From contig NC_058339.1 of assembly GCF_905475395.1 (NCBI RefSeq), forward strand, positions 75,916,520 to 75,980,519: 64,000 nt of DNA, read 5' to 3'. The position numbers were made by a program, and so were the translations under genes. This document shows, piece by piece, positions 11,093 to 21,579 of the stretch (positions are counted from its first letter, which is position 1; every line of letters begins with the position of its first letter). The DNA comes from Chrysoperla carnea (lineage: Eukaryota; Arthropoda; Insecta; Neuroptera; Chrysopidae). A model generated the notes under the pieces. The model ran no database searches. It worked only from the letters and a program-made list of their open reading frames with translations, and was not told the origin of the DNA.

Positions 11093-12094
11093 AATGAAAA
11101 TACTAAATTAAATTAAATTGACCCGCCTTAAAACCCGTGATGTACCATATATGCTGAAACACCCAGTATATATATACACGCAATTTATTTCCGATGCACC
11201 GAGACTATAAAAGTTTTAATATAATGCAACGGTGCTCCTTGATATATACATGCATATACCATATTTAATTTACTGTCGGCTTTTATTTCATTAATATTAA
11301 TTATTTTTACATGTTTACATTAAAAGATATATTCGATGAATTCCCCTTAATAATTGTTTCTACAAATTATGACATTTATATAATATTGTAAAATTAAATA
11401 AGTAATGAGTTTCCCTGGTGGAAAAAATATTTGAAAAAATAATAAGTCTTAATAAGTCTTAGGAAACTCTGAAAAAGTCTTAGAAACTTTAAAAAAGTAT
11501 TAAGAACTCTGAATAACTCTGAATTAGACTAGTCCGAAAACGTTGAGAAATTCAAAGTTCTTAAGGCTTTTTCAGAATTTCTTATTCTTCCTTCAAATAT
11601 TTTTTCCACCAGGGCTTGAAAAAAATATATATTTTCGCTTTTCATATGATTCTTTTTTCGCGCTTCAAATTCTGTTGCGTCTGTGGCGTGTGATATTAAT
11701 ATTTCCACGTCCTAGTTACGGCTCTGTCTGCTTGGACATAGCTTTATTTTAAGAATATTTATATAAATTTTTAATAATGGCGGCATATTTGACTAAGATG
11801 AAACTTCCTTTATTTACACATAATCTTAAACAGTTTGGCATTTCAATTTAAATCTATTTTCTAGTATACATTCAATCATCACCTACATTATGTCTAGAAC
11901 GTCTCAAAAAACGCGGACGTCCTGAAGAAGATAATATACCATTAGAATATCTACAGCAATTACACGATTTTCATGAAAAATGGTTAACACAATCGAGTAT
12001 AAATCACACACCTCTATTTATTATTGATTCACATCGTTCAGAAATGCAATTGGTTAAGGATTTTGAAAAACGTTTCATACAGAATCAAAAATAA
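9427..12094 (+). CDS. Deoxynucleoside kinase, tandem copy 2
   Basis: Four exons (9427-9579, 10260-10453, 10736-10854, 11865-12094) with the same phases (0, 2, 1) as copy 1 encode 231 residues. The P-loop is VEGNLSSGKS, followed by EPIDNWRDLEGFNLLKLLY. The canonical VMERSLYSNRYVFIE motif is intact, unlike in copy 1. The LID region is KKRGRPEEDNIPLEYLQQLH. One striking change: WNFLFRSYVQ has Arg (codon CGA) where copy 1 and Drosophila dNK have Gln, the residue that hydrogen-bonds the base (Gln81). This predicts altered base preference or activity. The N-terminus (MFYLRYVEKTYPVLTKPMKNYQQ) is about 13 residues longer than in copy 1 and basic, but contains Glu, so mitochondrial targeting is uncertain. 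An unseen upstream exon is possible. Introns hold a tRNA-like relic, an (AT)n run and a small foldback. Confidence 0.9.
10538..10605 (-). repeat. tRNA-like SINE relic in dNK copy 2 intron 2
   Basis: On the minus strand a tRNA-like block runs from GTATAGCTCGATTGACTAC (A-box-like) to CCAGGGTCAAATCTTGCC (B-box-like), about 35 bp apart. The T-arm is imperfect and no proper acceptor stem forms, so this is a SINE head or decayed tRNA rather than a working tRNA. Confidence 0.4.
11042..11090. repeat. (AT)n microsatellite
   Basis: About 24 uninterrupted AT dinucleotides in intron 3 of kinase copy 2. Likely polymorphic in length. Confidence 0.95.
11413..11614. repeat. Foldback repeat with 23-bp perfect ends
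   Basis: CCCTGGTGGAAAAAATATTT (start of a 23-bp arm, 11413-11435) is repeated inverted at 11592-11614. Between them are degenerate 18-20-bp direct repeats of the type AAGTCTTAGGAAACTCTGAA. It lies in intron 3 of kinase copy 2 and has no coding capacity. Confidence 0.7.
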
Positions 12095-12113
12095 TTTTTT
12101 TTGTTTAATGTTT

Positions 12114-12146
12114 AATAAAACCGCATTTATAATATAATTTAATAAA
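12114..12146 (+). terminator. Polyadenylation signals of dNK copy 2
   Basis: AATAAA occurs at 12114-12119 and again at 12141-12146, 20 and 47 bp after the stop codon at 12092-12094. Either could end the transcript. Confidence 0.5.
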
Positions 12147-12326
12147 AACGATTAAATGATTCAAGAAATATATTTTTTACAAGCTTTTATTTATTTTCAC
12201 CTGCCCGTTGCTTGTAATCAAATTTTGATCCTTTTCTCGATTTCCGATTGAGCTAAAATTTTGCACGCATATGTAAAAACAATGATATTGCATTTGTATG
12301 GTAAGTATGACCTAATTTTCCCACTG

Positions 12327-12440
12327 CTTCCATCATATCAGCACATCTTTAAAAAGTATTGTATTGCAAACAAATTGTTTATCAATCCTGAAAAAACAAA
12401 GGCAATGGTATTCAGGAAAGGTGGTAGACTTCAGTTTTAC
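12327..12440 (+). pseudogene. LINE reverse-transcriptase fragment
   Basis: An open stretch reads YCIANKLFINPEKTKAMVFR followed by KGGRL. This matches the conserved block after the catalytic YADD of non-LTR retrotransposons, where N-x-x-KTK and F-rkgG are typical. Only about 35 residues are recognisable and no neighbouring RT motifs are present, so it is a dead fragment. Exact clade unknown. Confidence 0.55.
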
Positions 12441-12459
12441 TTCAGTGAACGAGAATAAA

Positions 12460-13345
12460 CCCTCTAAATCTTTTCCTATAGATCGTACAAATTTGATCCG
12501 ATATTATTGGAATTTTTTTTTTTGAAACCCACTAATTTTTTGTCATTATTTTCAACTGTGATGTCAGTTTTTCGCAAGCCATCACTAAAGTGCTTCTTTT
12601 CCGGACCAAGACTCCACATTCTTGAATTTTATTGTTACTAGATAAATTTTGATCGTAAATTTGAAAAGTATGACCCAAATTAAGAAGGATTACATACTTG
12701 GTTTATCAAAATTGGATAAAATTTGAATGTGATAGAGCAAAATTAAATTTTTTGGATTCTAATGACGTCATAAAGTAAAAAATTCGATTTTTTTGATAAC
12801 ACATTCCGTTATGCTTCATTCCGTATCATCATATTAGTTTTGATCTAGAGGGTGAGCAAAGCTAAATCCCAATTTTTTTCTCTTCGTTTACTGGAGTAAT
12901 TGAAAATAACCAAATAAAGCACGAGAAGGTGCTTCCTCCCATGCCCCCCTTGAGGACGCCTATGTTCTATACCTAAGGAAATCAACAAACGCTTCTACTT
13001 TTTCATGATCGCCTTAAAGCTTCGAGCTTTTGCCTTAGTTAGAGGAATAGGCAACTTCAACGTCTGTGATATTTTAGTGAACTCTTATGATGTTTTTTTG
13101 TTGTTGTTTTTTTTTTGAAGCCAGACTCCCAAAATTGCTACAAAGTGTTTTGTAAATTACATTTTATGTTCATACACTGTGTTTATTCAGAAGATATTGT
13201 TGTGATTGTTAAATTTTTTGAATGTTATCTTTTTATTTAATTTTATATTTGTTTATATTTATTTAATTTTTAGGATTGATATATGATTATGTGTTTCTTT
13301 TTTTCTGTTTTTAGAATCAATTAAACATTTTTTTTATGTAGTAAA
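12460..13345. other. Intergenic DNA, nothing gene-like seen
   Basis: Mostly AT-rich non-coding sequence with phrases typical of old insect repeats (for example TTTTTCGCAAGCCATCACTAA near 12570). No supported open frame or terminal repeats. Confidence 0.4.
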
Positions 13346-13933
13346 TGTCATCTCCTGTAATTATAGTCTAGTTCACATTTAGTATATATACAAAACATAC
13401 CTACCTCGCATTGTTACGTGACGTTTTTCACAAGTTTGCTCATTTCCGCTGTGGTGTTAACATTTAACCCGAGAATATAAATAATCTCTAGACAATTTTA
13501 AAAAGAAACAAACAATATCGTTTTATATTACTTAAACAGAGATAGAAAACATATACAAGTAAAATATATGCAAAAGAACATACGTTACTGCTTTAGAATT
13601 TGCTAGACTGTACGGTAACAATTACAAGTAAATTATATGCAATAGAACATACGTGACAGTTCTAGAATTTGCTAGACTGTTCGGTAACAATTGATTGTAA
13701 CTATATAAACAGAGCACAGTGTGCGATACCGGGAGATTACAATACAGACCCTTCAAGTTAACTACAGTCAAGTTTTATCATCTAACAGAATAACATTAAA
13801 ATAAAAGTATTGTGATTTATATTGTATTTGTATGTAGTAAACAAAAACTTAACAATAAAAATTCGTATAATTATTAGAGTATAGACAGTTCATTTCTTTA
13901 TGATACAAATTTGATTACGTTAAGCCCGCTACA
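13346..13933 (+). repeat. LTR-like block with duplicated 69-bp repeat and TATA box (candidate solo LTR)
   Basis: The block can be framed as TGT...ACA (13346 to 13933). It contains a 69-bp direct duplication (13555-13623 and 13624-13692) ending GGTAACAATT. Only 8 bp later is a strong TATA box (CTATATAAAC, 13701-13710), followed by a GC-richer stretch and then AATAAAA signals near 13797 and 13853. Enhancer repeats, TATA and polyadenylation signal in that order are the layout of a retrotransposon LTR. No target-site duplication or flanking primer-binding site was found. It could instead be a cellular promoter whose gene I cannot see. Confidence 0.4.
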
Positions 13934-14499
13934 CCGCAAAGCGCGTTAAGGAACTCCGTTCCGAAAAAATTAAAAATTATATTTTCATTCTCCCTAATAA
14001 TACGCCGATATTTGTTTACTGTTTTCGCGTTTTACAAATCTGCCTGTATAAATTTTGTGACATTGGCATTTGTGACATAGGTCGTTGGTACAACACAACA
14101 GTGTATTAATGAAATTTATTGGCACCGATGTAATAAATTATTTTCAGTTTAGCGTGTGCCTATTTTTGCTTATCATTATAAATAAAAGTTAAATTAAATA
14201 AAAGTTTATAAATTTTTTTCTAATCTATTAAACTTAAAGAGCAAAGAATAAAAAATAGCGTGGCCTTGACAACAGATTTCATAAAATTGGTTGCCCTGAT
14301 ACAAAAAGGGTATTAATAAATTCGAATATTCGAATTAATAAATTCGATTTGAAAGCGATACAATTCGATTCATTAAAATTACAAATTTTTAAATTTTAGA
14401 TGAACTAAAACTTAAAAAAAAGTTGGAGTTCTTAAAAATAAACCGAATTCAGGCTTCAATGCGAAAATAATTCGAAAAAATATTCAAACTTTTTTTAAA

Positions 14500-14995
14500 A
14501 ATTTGACCTAAAATAAGACTTATATGCAATTTGTACATGTATATATGTTGTTACTGTTGCCTAGATATAGAGTAAACGAAACTAAAAAAATTAATACAAT
14601 CCTTTTTACAAAATTTTGGCTACTTTTAAGGCATAAAATAATATTTTTATGCAATTTGCACATGTTTATATGTTGTTATTGTTGCCTAGATATAGAGGAA
14701 GAGGAAATGTAAAGAAATGATACAATTCTTTGTACAAAATCTTGACTTTTTTTAAGACATAAAATAATATTTTTATTCAATTTGCACATGTTTATATGGT
14801 GTTTCTGTTGTCTAGATGAAGAGTCAAGAACCAAGCTATGAAAAATTTTCGATTAAATGACTTTGAAAGCGATTCAATAATACAAACCTTTTATAAAGAT
14901 CTACTTCCATTCAAAACGTAAAACAATTTTTTTATACAAAGAGAACATATCTATATGTTGTTAATGTTGGCTAGACGTAGAAGAAATTAAAATAC
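14500..14995 (+). repeat. Degenerate minisatellite, about 125-bp unit, four copies
   Basis: The block CATGTWTATATGTTGTTNNTGTTGNCTAGA recurs after starts near 14526, 14651, 14776 and about 14930. Each copy is followed by AAATAATATTTTTAT-like linkers. Divergence rises toward the right. It lies just upstream of the large satellite array but shares no obvious sequence with it. Confidence 0.7.
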
Positions 14996-14999
14996 TCTG

Positions 15000-15690
15000 T
15001 CTGCGAGAGAAATATAATAATTTTTAGCTTTGTGAGGGGATAAACCAAGAAAATCTTCCCATTCACCTCTCTAGAACTCTATGCTATACAAAACATTCTA
15101 ACTGTTGTGGGAGAAATAAATTTAAAAATAGTTCTAAAATTTTAACCGTATGAGCATTTTAGGGGGATTTGTTTCAGTTAATTAGTGTTTAAGAAAATAA
15201 AATATTTTACTACAGTTGTATCATGCTTTATGACAGCACGTTCATTTCTTTCATTTTAGTAATTTATAACAATGTTGCATTTTATTTAAAAACTTCCCTC
15301 ATATGCTGGAATAAAAGAAACTCCGGGAATGAGTAACTAATTATTCTTAAGCTAATTTCGTACAGGACTTGGGTAAAATATTACGCTAAATTTTCTTTAC
15401 AATTATTTTATTAATACTGTTTTTATACATTCATAATAAATTTACACACTTAACACAATAAATTACATAAATTTTATAAATCAATTTTCAAAAATAATAT
15501 AAATTTAAAAGTAAGTTTTATTGAATAGACCGCTTAATACTAATTTTAATAATTAAAAGTAATAATTTATTTGGACTTGTTTTTGCTAAAATAATTAAAA
15601 ACACATAACATTTAAAAAAAATCTTTTATTCAAATGAATATAAATCGCCTTTTTTCCCAAAATGAATTAATACCGTTTATTTCAAAAGCC
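15000..15690. other. AT-rich intergenic DNA left of the satellite
   Basis: No gene, RNA or terminal repeat recognised. Base composition becomes strongly AT-rich toward the satellite. Confidence 0.4.
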
Positions 15691-16517
15691 AACTTGGACT
15701 ATTTCTTAATCGTAGGACTTAAATCGAAGTAACTCTAAGAAAATGGATATTATTAACAAAAAAAAAAAAACAAAACAAAACAAATATTTACAAAACTGAT
15801 ACAATTTTTGCTATTTGAAAACAATTTAATAGAATGTATGGTGAGAATGTATAAACATAAATCAGTAGATTCGGACACCTAATAAAAATTGATGTTAAAT
15901 TTATTGTAATTAGTATTTTATTTCTATTATTGTACAATCTTAATGTCGTTTGTATTATTATTAATAATTAGTTATTTTATGGAAAATATCAATGTCCAAA
16001 CCCAAATGCAAGAACTGGCTACATATCTCAGGAGCATTTTACGGTTTAGTATTAACAATTTACATAATCGAAATTAATAAATATATACAAACATTAAAGA
16101 TTCGTCAATTAATATGAAATAAAATTATAAATATTACTGAAACATTTAAAAATCATTGCACCATTGCGAATATTTTCAATAATTTGACAAATTTTGGATC
16201 AGACAGCCAACAGACGGGTAGAGATAGCTATCACAAAGTTTTGATTATGACTACAAAATGACTATAAAAAAAAATTGCTATAATTAAAAAACTAATAAAA
16301 GTTGTGATAATTAAAAATTATTTTTAAACTGTAGTTTCGTCGAACACATACGAAAATTTACCATGACATATTTTTTTATATAGATACTTTTTTTTCTATC
16401 ATTGTACAATCTTAATGTCGTTTATATTATTATTAACAATTAGTTACTTTATGGAAAAAATGTCTTTTTATTTCTTAATCATAGGACTTAAATCGAAGTA
16501 ACTCTAAGAAAATGTAT

Positions 16518-16550
<33 letters not shown>

Positions 16551-17210
16551 CAAATATTTACAACACTAATACAATTTTTGCTATTTGAAAACAATTTAAT
16601 AGAATGTATAAGCATAAATCAGTAGATTCGGACACCTAATAAAAATTGATGTTAAATTTATTATAATTAGTATTTTATTTCTATTATTGTACAATCTTAA
16701 TTTCGTTTATATTATTATTAATTGTCAATGATTTTATGCAAAATTGTTAAAATCAGTTTAAGATCCCGGACCTGACGACAGCAATGCGCTGATTTGTATC
16801 ACTCGTAGCCAAATTGTACATTTTAAGAGGTCCTGAAGCTATGACATTAACACTCCTCGTTTATTATGTATGCCATAAAGGCTGATTATAAACGACAATG
16901 TACGTTTGTCGGAGTTCATGACAGGTACCAGTATGCAAGAAAGCATTTTACATCGAACTGTTAACCATTTACATCAAAATCAAAATTAGTAAATATATAT
17001 AAACATTTAAGATTCATCAATAAAAACGAAAGAAAATCATAAATACTACAAAAGTAACAAAATCATTGCACCGCTATGTATTTTCAGTTGTTTCTAACAA
17101 ATTTTTAATGAAACAGACCGTAAACGGGTTGAGAAAGTTATAATAAATTTTTGGTTAGTCCTGCAAATTTAATTGCAATGGCACATTTGTAAATAAACTT
17201 TTTATTTCTA
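15690..17210 (+). repeat. Composite, diverged left end of the satellite array
   Basis: Here satellite monomers are interleaved with a second repeated block. TTAAATCGAAGTAACTCTAAG occurs at about 15719 and 16489, each followed by a poly-A run and by ATCAGTAGATTCGGACACCT. Monomer anchors (ATTGTACAATCTTAAT) occur near 15929, 16401 and 16686. Spacing is 472 and then 285 bp, before regular 470-bp spacing starts. It looks like an older edge assembled by unequal exchange. Confidence 0.75.
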
Positions 17211-20200
17211 TCATTGTACAATCTTAATGTCGTTTGTATTATTATTAATAATTAGTTATTTTATGGAAAATGTCAATGTCCAAACCCAAATGCAAGAACT
17301 GGCTACATATCTCAGGAGCATTTTACGGTTTAGTATTAACAATTTACATAATCGAAATTAATAAATATATACAAACATTAAAGATTCGTCAATTAATATG
17401 AAATAAAATTATAAATATTACTGAAACATTTAAAAATCATTGCACCATTGCGAATATTTTCAATAATTTGACAAATTTTGAATCAGACAGCCAACAGACG
17501 GGTAGAGATAGCTATCACAAAGTTTTGATTATGACTACAAAATGACTATAAAAAAATTGCTATAATTAAAAAACTAATACAAGCTGTGATAATTAAAAAT
17601 TATTTAAAACTGTAGTTTCGTCGAACACATACGAAAATTTACAATGACATATTTTTTAATATAAATTCTTTTTATTTCTATCATTGTACAATCTTAATGT
17701 CGTTTGTATTATTATTAATAATTAGTTATTTTATGGCAAATGTCAATGTCCAAACCCAAATGCAAGAACTGGCTACATATCTCAGGAGCATTTTACGGTT
17801 TAGTATTAACAATTTACATAATCGAAATTAATAAATATATACAAACATTAAAGATTCGTCAATTAATATGAAATAAAATTAGAAATATTACTGAAACATT
17901 TAAAAATCATTGCACCATTGCGAATATTTTCAATAATTTGACAAATTTTGAATCAGACAGCCAACAGACGGGTAGAGATAGCTATCACAAAGTTTTGATT
18001 ATGACTACAAAATGACTATAAAAAAATTGCTATAATTAAAAAACTAATACAAGCTGTGATAATTAAAAATTATTTAAAACTGTAGTTTCGTCGAACACAT
18101 ACGAAAATTTACAATGACATATTTTTTAATATAAATTCTTTTTATTTCTATCATTGTACAATCTTAATGTCGTTTGTATTATTATTAATAATTAGTTATT
18201 TTATGGCAAATGTCAATGTCCAAACCCAAATGCAAGAACTGGCTACATATCTCAGGAGCATTTTACGGTTTAGTATTAACAATTTACATAATCGAAATTA
18301 ATAAATATATACAAACATTAAAGATTCGTCAATTAATATGAAATAAAATTATAAATATTACTGAAACATTTAAAAATCATTGCACCATTGCGAATATTTT
18401 CAATAATTTGACAAATTTTGAATCAGACAGCCAACAGACGGGTAGAGATAGCTATCACAAAGTTTTGATTATGACTACAAAATGACTATATAAAAATTGC
18501 TATAATTAAAAAACTAATACAAGCTGTGATAATTAAAAATTATTTAAAACTGTAGTTTCGTCGAACACATACGAAAATTTACAATGACATATTTTTTAAT
18601 ATAAATTCTTTTTATTTCTATCATTGTACAATCTTAATGTCGTTTGTATTATTATTAATAATTAGTTATTTTATGGCAAATGTCAATGTCCAAACCCAAA
18701 TGCAAGAACTGGCTACATATCTCAGGAGCATTTTACGGTTTAGTATTAACAATTTACATAATCGAAATTAATAAATATATACAAACATTAAAGATTCGTC
18801 AATTAATATGAAATAAAATTAGAAATATTACTGAAACATTTAAAAATCATTGCACCATTGCGAATATTTTCAATAATTTGACAAATTTTGAATCAGACAG
18901 CCAACAGACGGGTAGAGATAGCTATCACAAAGTTTTGATTATGACTACAAAATGACTATAAAAAAATTGCTATAATTAAAAACCTAATACAAGCTGTGAT
19001 AATTAAAAATTATTTAAAACTGTAGTTTCGTCGAACACATACGAAAATTTACAATGACATATTTTTTAATATAAATTCTTTTTATTTCTATCATTGTACA
19101 ATCTTAATGTCGTTTGTATTATTATTAATAATTAGTTATTTTATGGCAAATGTCAATGTCCAAACCCAAATGCAAGAACTGGCTACATATCTCAGGAGCA
19201 TTTTACGGTTTAGTATTAACAATTTACATAATCGAAATTAATAAATATATACAAACATTAAAGATTCGTCAATTAATATGAAATAAAATTATAAATATTA
19301 CTGAAACATTTAAAAATCATTGCACCATTGCGAATATTTTCAATAATTTGACAAATTTTGAATCAGACAGCCAACAGACGGGTAGAGATAGCTATCACAA
19401 AGTTTTGATTATGACTACAAAATGACTATAAAAAAATTGCTATAATTAAAAACCTAATACAAGCTGTGATAATTAAAAATTATTTAAAACTGTAGTTTCG
19501 TCGAACACATACGAAAATTTACAATGACATATTTTTTAATATAAATTCTTTTTATTTCTATCATTGTACAATCTTAATGTCGTTTGTATTATTATTAATA
19601 ATTAGTTATTTTATGGCAAATGTCAATGTCCAAACCCAAATGCAAGAACTGGCTACATATCTCAGGAGCATTTTACGGTTTAGTATTAACAATTTACATA
19701 ATCGAAATTAATAAATATATACAAACATTAAAGATTCGTCAATTAATATGAAATAAAATTAGAAATATTACTGAAACATTTAAAAATCATTGCACCATTG
19801 CGAATATTTTCAATAATTTGACAAATTTTGAATCAGACAGCCAACAGACGGGTAGAGATAGCTATCACAAAGTTTTGATTATGACTACAAAATGACTATA
19901 AAAAAATTGCTATAATTAAAAAACTAATACAAGCTGTGATAATTAAAAATTATTTAAAACTGTAGTTTCGTCGAACACATACGAAAATTTACAATGACAT
20001 ATTTTTTAATATAAATTCTTTTTATTTCTATCATTGTACAATCTTAATGTCGTTTGTATTATTATTAATAATTAGTTATTTTATGGCAAATGTCAATGTC
20101 CAAACCCAAATGCAAGAACTGGCTACATATCTCAGGAGCATTTTACGGTTTAGTATTAACAATTTACATAATCGAAATTAATAAATATATACAAACATTA

Positions 20201-20340
20201 AAGATTCGTCAATTAATATGAAATAAAATTATAAATATTACTGAAACATTTAAAAATCATTGCACCATTGCGAATATTTTCAATAATTTGACAAATTTTG
20301 GATCAGACAGCCAACAGACGGGTAGAGATAGTTATCACAA
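17211..20340 (+). repeat. 470-bp satellite DNA, seven head-to-tail monomers
   Basis: The anchor TCATTGTACAATCTTAATGT recurs at 17211, 17681, 18151, 18621, 19091, 19561 and 20031, exactly 470 bp apart each time. Monomers are nearly identical. The last breaks off at about 20340. Diagnostic sites alternate: ATTATAAATATTAC versus ATTAGAAATATTAC occurs in strict odd/even order along the seven units, so the true unit is a 940-bp dimer. Other variants (AACCTAATAC in units 4 and 5) ignore that order, suggesting gene conversion. The terminal copy has GGATCAGACAGCC like the left-edge copy, while inner copies have GAATCAGACAGCC. Short frames crossing it are chance. Confidence 0.95.
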
Positions 20341-20879
20341 ATTTTTGATTACTCCTATAATAAATAAAATAAAATGGATATTATTTAAAATTATAATAAA
20401 TTACGCCGATCTTTTAACCATTTACATAATCGAAATTACTATAGACATTTATCAATTAGTGATCCAAATCATAAATGTTAGTGGAAAATTAAAGAGTCAT
20501 TGCACCAATATGTATTTTCAGCTGTTGAACTAATTTTGGACGACTCAAGACGACATATACACATATATGAAAAATTATAACAAATTGTGGATTCTATCAT
20601 TAATATTTCTATTTCTAAGTTTAAACTCAATTTAATTTAAAATTAATTTCAAAATTGTTTACCAAATTTTTTTTATATTCTAATATATATTCAATATTAG
20701 TTAAGATAGATCTTTTATGGTCAGTATCAAGTTTATTTACTATATGCTATATGGGAATAACCCACTGGGAATAACCTGATCGCAATTATAGTATGTATAC
20801 TATAAATACCTAGTTGAAATTATAGGAAACTACGTAATTATAAATCTTAAATTAAGTACACTCTGTCAGTTAAGCCTGT

Positions 20880-21175
20880 TTATGGTTTCACAAACTGTCT
20901 AAACATTGATCACTTTAACGTTTTGATCACTGGATGGCGAAATTTCTTCACGTTCTGTGGACACCATGATACTACGGTGAATGGCGTGATTACGCACAAT
21001 ACATACCACGGAGATTCACAATTTTTTATTGCACTTTTGATTGATACCGTTGAAGAATTTCGATGTTACTGTTGCAAGCACTTCCCCATAGTTGGATACC
21101 ACCATAGGCCTAGCGAGTTTTGTGAAATTTTAATTCATTTGTTTTCTCTTGGATCAGATATGATTGCAAAAAAAA
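20880..21175 (-). pseudogene. Broken Jockey-like non-LTR retrotransposon (RT C-terminal region)
   Basis: On the minus strand the translation reads YGGIQLWGSACNSNIEILQR then YQSKV. After an in-frame stop, a frame change continues IVNSPWYV. This is the conserved tail of Jockey-clade reverse transcriptases (G-I-Q-L-W-G-x-A; N-I-E-x-L-Q-R-x-Q-S-K; N-x-P-W-Y-V). At least one stop and one frameshift make it dead. It lies immediately right of the satellite. The plus-strand 86-codon frame here is its shadow. Confidence 0.75.
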
Positions 21176-21579
21176 AAAATTAAAATGATACTTTTAATAT
21201 AGCATCTGTACTGTTTCCATTTTCACGACCAATTTTATCTGGAAAAAAATTACCATTTAGTAATTAATTATTAAATAATTTGTAAGATATATGAAAATTT
21301 TCCAAAATTTAAGCAGAGTTATTTTCGACAAAAAATAGAAACTGACATTATTTTTAACATTAAATATGTTTCCTGCCACTGATCGCATACGGGCATCTCG
21401 AAGTTTCAAAGTTTATCTATGTGACCAATATGAACTATCAAGACATAAGAGGAATAACTGAAACTACGTACAGTAATTTTTTATATCTCATTTTCAGGAG
21501 AAATAAACAAGCTTTCGGCTGTTCTAAATGAATTTGTTTTAAAATAATTTTTTTAATTTGGGTACGCTTCTAAACTTTA

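Noticed and set aside
15900..20340. CRISPR-like array reading of the tandem repeats
   Set aside because: Monomers are 470 bp, contiguous and without unique spacers; this is eukaryotic satellite DNA.
20288..20533. 81-codon frame at the right end of the satellite
   Set aside because: Begins inside a degenerate satellite monomer; equivalent frames are closed in the other monomers.
20923..21183. 86-codon plus-strand frame
   Set aside because: Shadow of the minus-strand Jockey-like reverse-transcriptase fragment.
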